From positions 26,620 through 90,619 of the forward strand of contig JAJRSO010000037.1 of NCBI GenBank assembly GCA_024278755.1: a DNA stretch of 64,000 nt. Reading direction: 5' to 3'. Below are positions 59,397 to 64,000 of the stretch, in pieces (position 1 is the first letter of the stretch; each line of letters begins with the position of its first letter). A model generated the notes under the pieces. The model ran no database searches. It was not told the origin of the DNA and saw only the letters and a program-made list of their open reading frames with translations. The translations under genes were made by a program, and so were the position numbers. Origin of the DNA: Calditrichota bacterium. Its GTDB lineage: Bacteria; Calditrichota; Calditrichia; Calditrichales; Calditrichaceae.

Positions 59397-60035
59397 CTAT
59401 AGTTCGGAAATTTTCCCATATTTTGGATTTAACCAGGTATAAGGCCAGTCCGTTATTTTATTTACCAACTTCCCTTTAACAGGATTATATACAATATAAT
59501 TAATAATTTTATTTAATTCTTTTTCGTTTCTGATAAAATGGTCATAATTTTCATGATGCCAAAAGCGGCCGCTTCTTTTTAAAACTTTATTTGCTTTTAA
59601 AGCAGTATAATTTTTATGCCATTTCAGTATCGCCGCTAAGGAAAAAAAGTTGTTATTTTTATTTTTCAAAGGATAAATAACAAGATGAACATGATTTGGC
59701 ATTATTGTGTAACAGATTAATTCATATCTTTTCTGATGATGGTAATGTAAATTTTCCTTAACTAAATCTGCGATTTCTTTTATATCGAGCCATTTTGGCT
59801 GCGGCAATTCTTTTGCAAGAATATCATCATAATACTTAAATAACCGGCTGTCTCTTTGATAATTATTTAATACCTTGTTTTCAAATAAATTCCTGTGTTT
59901 TTGTTGGATCTCCCATAGTTTATTTTTTGGCAGACTAAAAGCCAGTCGATATGTAATGAAAAAAAATCCGTTTTCCGGTTGAATGTGCGGCAAATTCCTA
60001 TGGTAGAATAGTTTGTATTCCAGATTCGAATACAT
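59397..60035 (-). mobile_element. REP-associated tyrosine transposase (RAYT)
   Basis: A 212-residue Y1/HUH nuclease of the TnpA-REP family. The metal-binding HUH is in IMPNHVHLVIYP (about 112-123), the catalytic Tyr lies further on in the helix that ends NKIINYIVYNPVKGKL, and the typical WPYTWLNP end follows. RAYTs are single-copy, domesticated-like relatives of IS200 transposases that cut and move REP palindromes. Here both sides carry such palindromes with GTAA heads, so this copy is probably still tied to its REP family. Length and motifs are complete, and the gene may be functional. Confidence 0.9.
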
Positions 60036-60169
60036 GTTTCACCTCGAACCAACGAAGTATGAATATTACTAATAATATAAAAAATTTCAATCTTTATTTT
60101 CTCATTTCATTCGCTGAACTTTAAATTCAGTTACGTGTAAAAATATTTGCTTTCTTCAACCTTTAGTTC

Positions 60170-60488
60170 CGAACCAGCGGTTCGGCTTACACATCTTGCA
60201 ATCTGCCGATTGTTAAGTTTTAATTCTGGTTTAGCTAGTTTTCACAAACCAGTTATTCAATGACGCGTAACGCAATCCGCTGGATTGCGAAAGTGTTTGT
60301 TATATTTTAATAGTAAACCTCGAACCAGCGGTTCGGCTTACACATCTTGCAATCTGCCGATTGTTAAGTTTTAATTCTGGTTTAGCTAGTTTTCACAAAC
60401 CAGTTGTTCAATGACGCGTAACGCAATCCGCTGGATTGCGAAAGTGTTTGTTATATTTTAATAGTAAACCTCGAACCGGCGGTTCGGG
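60170..60488. repeat. 151-bp BIME-like unit, two tandem copies plus a partial third
   Basis: Unit starts at 60170, 60321 and 60472, a period of 151 bases. Copies one and two differ at a single base (A/G in CAGTTATTC / CAGTTGTTC), so the duplication is recent. Each unit has palindrome P1 CGAACC-AGC-GGTTCG, a CTGGTTT/AAACCAG stem, and P2 CGCAATCC-GCT-GGATTGCG (60271-60289, 60422-60440). P2 is preceded by GTAA on the plus strand and P1 by GTAA on the minus strand, the head-to-head layout of BIMEs. The third copy (CGAACCGGCGGTTCG) runs to the dinG stop codon. A worn P1 also occurs near 60045. Confidence 0.9.
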
Positions 60489-63458
60489 TTACACCTGAAA
60501 AAACGCGCTAATATCATCCATCATAGCTTCCCGGGTTTTATAAATCTTTGTCTCCACCGGCATACTATTAATAAATTGTTTGCCATATTGCATACGGCTC
60601 AAACGATTGTCACCCACCAGGACAATGCCCCTGTCCGATTTATTGCGCAGCAGCCGGCCAAATCCCTGACGGAATTTAATGACGGCTTCGGGTACGGAAT
60701 ACTCAAAAAAGGCATTTCCCCCGCGCTTTTTAATTTCATCCATTCGGGCGGCAATCACCGGTTCCGTGGGAACGTCAAAGGGCAATTTCGGAATCAGCAG
60801 TATTTCCAGCGCTTCGCCGGGGACGTCGATTCCTTCCCAAAAACTGTCGGTGCCAAATAAAACCGAATCTTTAAATTCCTTAAACTGGTTGATCAAATTG
60901 GTACGACTGCCACTTTTCCCCTGCGCCAGAAGTAACTTTCGTTCACCGTCAAAATAGGGCTTAAGCATATCGTACATTTTATTTAGTAGTCCGTAACTGG
61001 TAAATAAGACCAGCATTCCGGTTTGATGTTGGGAATAAATATCTTTGATAACACCTGCCAGAGTTTCCGTAAAATCATTATTGCGCGGGTCCGGCATAAA
61101 ATCCAAAACAGCCATTCCGGCCTGCTCGGCAAAATTAAAGGGCGAACCAAGCACCGAAGAATAAACAGACCTTTTTTCCAGCAGTTTCAAACCGGTCCGG
61201 GATGCAAAATAGTCAAATTTTCCATTTACGGCGATGGTGGCCGAACTGAATACGGTCGTATGTAATCGTTCGAATAGACGGCTTTTTAAAAGCTCTGCAA
61301 TATTTAAGGGAATGCCGTGCAAAACGATATCATTGTTGCGTTCATTGCGGGGGATGTCAAGCCAGAATACATAGTTCTCCGCTTCTCCGAGCAGACAAAA
61401 TTCAAAATCCTCCAAAAGGGCCTTGGCATCTGCCTGAAGTGCGATAAATTCGCGCAGAAGCGGATCCTGAAATTCGAATTGTTCGGGGTCGATATCGCTT
61501 AAAAGGCTAATTAATCGGTCTAATCCGGAAGTAAGTTCTTTGAGCGCCTTTTTAAGCGCCTCGGTTTCATCGGACAGGTTTTTAAAGAATTTGAAACCTT
61601 TAAAATAGCGTACCCGGTTTTCTTCTGTACCGTTATTCATATACCGCTCACGCAGGACACGGTTTAAATCGTTATAAAAAATCTGAACTTTTTCTTTAAG
61701 CGCCGTACTCTGCCGTTTTACTTTTTGAGATTGCCGTCCAATCTGTTTTTTATCATCCTCGGATAAAAGGCCCTGATTCATTCGCAAATCCAACTGCTGT
61801 AAATTTCCGCTGCGCTTGGATTCTTCTTCATATAGTTTATGATAAATATTACGAAACGACCAGTAACTAACACGTACACCGAGATACTCGGCAGCGCTTT
61901 TTTCGATATTGTGCGCTTCGTCGAGAATCAGGTTTTGATATTCATCCAAAATGGAATGATCGGCCGCGAGATCGGAAAAGAGCAGCGAATGATTAACCAC
62001 AACCAAATCGGCGTGGCGGGCGTATTCACGGGCTTTCATCAAATAGCATTCTTTGTAATAGTTACAGGAGCGCCCAGGACAATACGAAGGTTCGGCAATG
62101 AATTTCTGCCATAGTCCAAAATTTCGCTCCAACTGAAAAGCCGCATTTTCCGCGATATCGCCGGTGCGGGTTTGCTGTACCCACAAAACCAGCGGCAGCA
62201 AACGGCTGCGTTCATCCTGAGAAAGACGCTGGTTTAAATCGCTCATAACCGTATGCCATTTCTCTAAGCACAGATAATTGGCCCGCCCTTTTAAAAGGAC
62301 TGCTTTAAATCCCCCTTTTGCGGCCGAATAGAGCATTGGAATATCTTTATAAAAAAGCTGTTCCTGAAGGTTTTTTGTGTTGGTGGAAATAATAACCCGC
62401 TGATTGGCTGCCCTGTTTTTCACGGCCCATTCCATTGCCGGAACAAGATAGGCCATTGATTTACCGGTTCCCGTTCCCGCTTCGGAAATCACGAAAGCGG
62501 CGTCATTAAATCCCTTGCCAATATCCCCGGCCATTCTCTGCTGCGGTTCCCGGTATTCATACCCATCTATTAAAGCGGCCAGTCTTCCTTTTTCTGAAAA
62601 ATACGAATCTATTTGTGTTTCCGAAACGGGCGTAATGGGCGGTTCTTCCTCGGGAGGTTCGAATCTGTATTCCTTTTCACCGATTATATTATAGAACTGC
62701 TGTGCCTGCCGGGCGTCATCCAGAAGCAAATCTTGCGAAGCCGAAATATTATTTATCTTTTTAAAATTCAATACAGGTACAAAAAACGTTTTAGCCCGTC
62801 TTGAATTGGGATAGAGCAGATTAATAATATTAACCAGAGCAGAGTTGTCAATGGCAAGGGCACGGTCTACTAAATTGACAAAAACATGTCCGGTTGCCCG
62901 CGCATCTTCCACCGCACGGTGCGCATTGGTCAGATCATATCCAAAATATTCCGCGAGAGCAGCCAGTTTAAACTGCCGTAAAAAGGGCAGAAAAATACGA
63001 GCGATAAAGAGTGTATCGAGACGCAGATTATCAAGATATTTAAAACGGCGTACCCGGTCTTCCCAGAATTGAAAATCATTCTTCTGTTTACGGTATTCAT
63101 ATTCGATAAAAGAGGCGTCAAAATTGACCTGCTGTCCCACAAAGGCAGAGCCTCCTAAAAACGTATCCAGTTTCGGAAAGATGTCCTCAATTTGAGGTTT
63201 GTCGGCCACATCGGTATCGCTTATTCCGGTTAAACGGGTAATAAATTCGGGAATCGGCCGTCCCGGATTGATCAGTTGCTCAAACGATTCCGCTTCCACA
63301 CCATCCACATATTTAATGGCGCCAATTTCAATAATTTGATCCTTTTCCGGATCCAATCCGGTCGTTTCCAAATCGACGACAATAAAGGTGCTAAGTCCGA
63401 GATGGTTTAAGAGTTGTTTTCGAAGTTCCATTAATGATTTCCCGCTTGCCGTCGGCAT
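60489..63458 (-). CDS. dinG: DnaQ-like exonuclease fused to DinG-type helicase
   Basis: A 989-residue protein. The N-terminal DEDDh 3'-5' exonuclease (about 20-205) has VVDLETTGLDPEKDQIIEIG and AHRAVEDARATG. The XPD/DinG-like helicase has Walker A EAGTGTGKS and DEAH box LILDEAHNIEKSA. Its iron-sulfur cluster cysteines are around CLEKWHTV and CPGRSCNYYKEC, and motif VI is in RQGFGRLLRNKSDRG. The same architecture is the DinG of Firmicutes, there nuclease-active. The start could be ATG 63458 or 63431 (MELRKQLL). Its stop TAA is part of the GTAA head of the neighbouring REP copy, so the repeat abuts or defines the 3' end. Confidence 0.92.
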   Translation of the reverse strand: MPTASGKSLMELRKQLLNHLGLSTFIVVDLETTGLDPEKDQIIEIGAIKYVDGVEAESFEQLINPGRPIPEFITRLTGISDTDVADKPQIEDIFPKLDTFLGGSAFVGQQVNFDASFIEYEYRKQKNDFQFWEDRVRRFKYLDNLRLDTLFIARIFLPFLRQFKLAALAEYFGYDLTNAHRAVEDARATGHVFVNLVDRALAIDNSALVNIINLLYPNSRRAKTFFVPVLNFKKINNISASQDLLLDDARQAQQFYNIIGEKEYRFEPPEEEPPITPVSETQIDSYFSEKGRLAALIDGYEYREPQQRMAGDIGKGFNDAAFVISEAGTGTGKSMAYLVPAMEWAVKNRAANQRVIISTNTKNLQEQLFYKDIPMLYSAAKGGFKAVLLKGRANYLCLEKWHTVMSDLNQRLSQDERSRLLPLVLWVQQTRTGDIAENAAFQLERNFGLWQKFIAEPSYCPGRSCNYYKECYLMKAREYARHADLVVVNHSLLFSDLAADHSILDEYQNLILDEAHNIEKSAAEYLGVRVSYWSFRNIYHKLYEEESKRSGNLQQLDLRMNQGLLSEDDKKQIGRQSQKVKRQSTALKEKVQIFYNDLNRVLRERYMNNGTEENRVRYFKGFKFFKNLSDETEALKKALKELTSGLDRLISLLSDIDPEQFEFQDPLLREFIALQADAKALLEDFEFCLLGEAENYVFWLDIPRNERNNDIVLHGIPLNIAELLKSRLFERLHTTVFSSATIAVNGKFDYFASRTGLKLLEKRSVYSSVLGSPFNFAEQAGMAVLDFMPDPRNNDFTETLAGVIKDIYSQHQTGMLVLFTSYGLLNKMYDMLKPYFDGERKLLLAQGKSGSRTNLINQFKEFKDSVLFGTDSFWEGIDVPGEALEILLIPKLPFDVPTEPVIAARMDEIKKRGGNAFFEYSVPEAVIKFRQGFGRLLRNKSDRGIVLVGDNRLSRMQYGKQFINSMPVETKIYKTREAMMDDISAFFQV

Positions 63459-63795
63459 TTAAAGTATGTGATTATAATCAAGCCAAAGTTTACAAAATTA
63501 GCGATTTTTTGGCAAAGTTATTTTAAGTCCATAAGAAGAGAACCACCTGGTACCATTCGCTGTGCTTATCAGAAACTCTACTAAAATATTGAGCACTTTT
63601 TTTGAATAAAATTTTGATTCAATACACCTGCTTTGTATATTAAGCGCTCGTTTTTAAGTCATTACATTTGACTGTTGATAGAACAACTAAATGTGTTTGG
63701 TTGTTTTGGAGGATTAGGCTAATTGGTAAGTCATCCCGATTCTCGGGACGCCCTTTTAGTTAATAGAACAGAACAGCTTTAACTTTTATCCTTTT
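63459..63795. other. Spacer with a duplicated 5' half of tRNA-Ser
   Basis: No protein gene. At 63708-63733 the first 26 bases of the downstream tRNA-Ser (from GGAGGATTAGG to AAGTCA) are repeated exactly. They are followed not by an anticodon arm but by a TCCCGA-TTC-TCGGGA hairpin (63734-63748). No integrase gene is seen. Confidence 0.7.
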
Positions 63796-63877
63796 GGAGG
63801 ATTAGGCTAATTGGTAAGTCAGCAGTCTTGAAAACTGCCGCCCTTTGGGCTTGTAGGTTCGAGTCCTACATCCTCCG
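63796..63877 (+). tRNA. tRNA-Ser (anticodon UGA)
   Basis: Acceptor GGAGGAT / ATCCTCC, D arm with AATTGGTA, anticodon stem GCAGT/ACTGC with loop CTTGAAA (anticodon TGA), a long class II variable arm GCCC-TTT-GGGC, and T arm GTAGG-TTCGAGT-CCTAC. CCA is not encoded. Reads UCA and other UCN codons. Confidence 0.95.
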
Positions 63878-63905
63878 CGCTCTTTTTAATAAAATCCTTT
63901 TATTC

Positions 63906-63997
63906 GGAGAGATGGCCGAGCTGGCTGAAGGCGCACGCCTGCTAAGTGTGTATGGGTTAACCGCCCATCCAGGGTTCGAATCCCTGTCTCTCCGCCA
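63906..63997 (+). tRNA. tRNA-Ser (anticodon GCU)
   Basis: Acceptor GGAGAGA / TCTCTCC, D arm GCCGAGCTGGCTGAAGGC, anticodon stem CACGC/GTGTG with loop CTGCTAA (anticodon GCT), long variable arm ATGGGTTAACCGCCCAT, and T arm CAGGG-TTCGAAT-CCCTG. An encoded CCA ends at 63997, unlike its neighbour. Reads AGC/AGU. Confidence 0.95.
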
Positions 63998-64000
63998 AGC

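Noticed and set aside
60170..60488. CRISPR array
   Set aside because: The unit is 151 bases with only two full copies and no spacer variation. The internal palindromes and adjacent RAYT explain it as a BIME.
63708..63748. Prophage or integrative element attachment site
   Set aside because: The duplicate matches the 5' half of the tRNA rather than the usual 3' half, and no integrase lies in view.

Overview
The window (about 45% G+C by eye) looks like chromosomal DNA of a Gram-negative bacterium, most likely of the wider FCB group (Calditrichota or Ignavibacteriota-like). This placement is inference. It rests on a giant propeller/Y_Y_Y/GAF histidine kinase of the kind common in those phyla, an Nqr sodium pump, RND efflux with a lipoprotein adaptor, and many AT-rich spacers. 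Housekeeping operons fill most of the window, and an accessory stretch of redox genes lies between about 45.7 and 57.3 kb.

Layout. 0-2.7 kb: 5'-truncated homoaconitase of fungal Lys4 type and an ICMT/NnrU-like membrane protein. 3.2-8.4 kb: two-component pair (1312-residue sensor kinase, REC-PP2C effector). 8.5-9.8 kb: atypical thioredoxin plus thioredoxin reductase. 10.2-19.1 kb (minus): BI-1 protein, two RND pumps and one adaptor. 19.8-25.6 kb (minus): complete nqrABCDEF. 25.9-29.9 kb (plus): pgsA-pgpA-cinA-thpR-recA. 30.3-33.8 kb (minus): hybrid histidine kinase and an unknown lipoprotein. 34.1-36.2 kb: PLP gamma-family enzyme and UDP-glucuronate decarboxylase. 36.4-40.9 kb: yebC-ruvC-ruvA-ruvB-queA-dedA. 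41.0-45.0 kb: gltX-ddl-cysS.

Accessory redox stretch (45.7-57.3 kb, all minus strand). It encodes a molybdopterin oxidoreductase fused to a NifS-like cysteine desulfurase whose last third is in another frame, a BrnT-type toxin-antitoxin pair, a frameshifted FMN reductase, and EgtD (histidine trimethylation). It also encodes an extraordinary CDGSH / divergent 4Fe-4S / CDGSH / Rieske / ThDP-enzyme fusion, a dihydrolipoamide dehydrogenase-like flavoprotein, and a decayed CDGSH-glutamate-synthase gene that ends next to a fold-back element. The two CDGSH proteins share a homologous N-terminal module, so this looks like a modular iron-sulfur electron-transfer cluster without an obvious described counterpart.

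57.5-64.0 kb: glnS, a RAYT transposase flanked by its REP/BIME palindromes (including a 151-bp tandem unit), a DnaQ-DinG exonuclease-helicase and two serine tRNAs.

Two aminoacyl-tRNA synthetase genes (cysS, glnS) each carry an in-frame TAA directly after a TAC codon, with well-preserved coding on both sides. Two other genes (FMN reductase, cysteine desulfurase) are each broken by one base in a homopolymer. The homopolymer cases may be sequencing or assembly errors. The two TAA codons are substitutions and deserve checking against reads.
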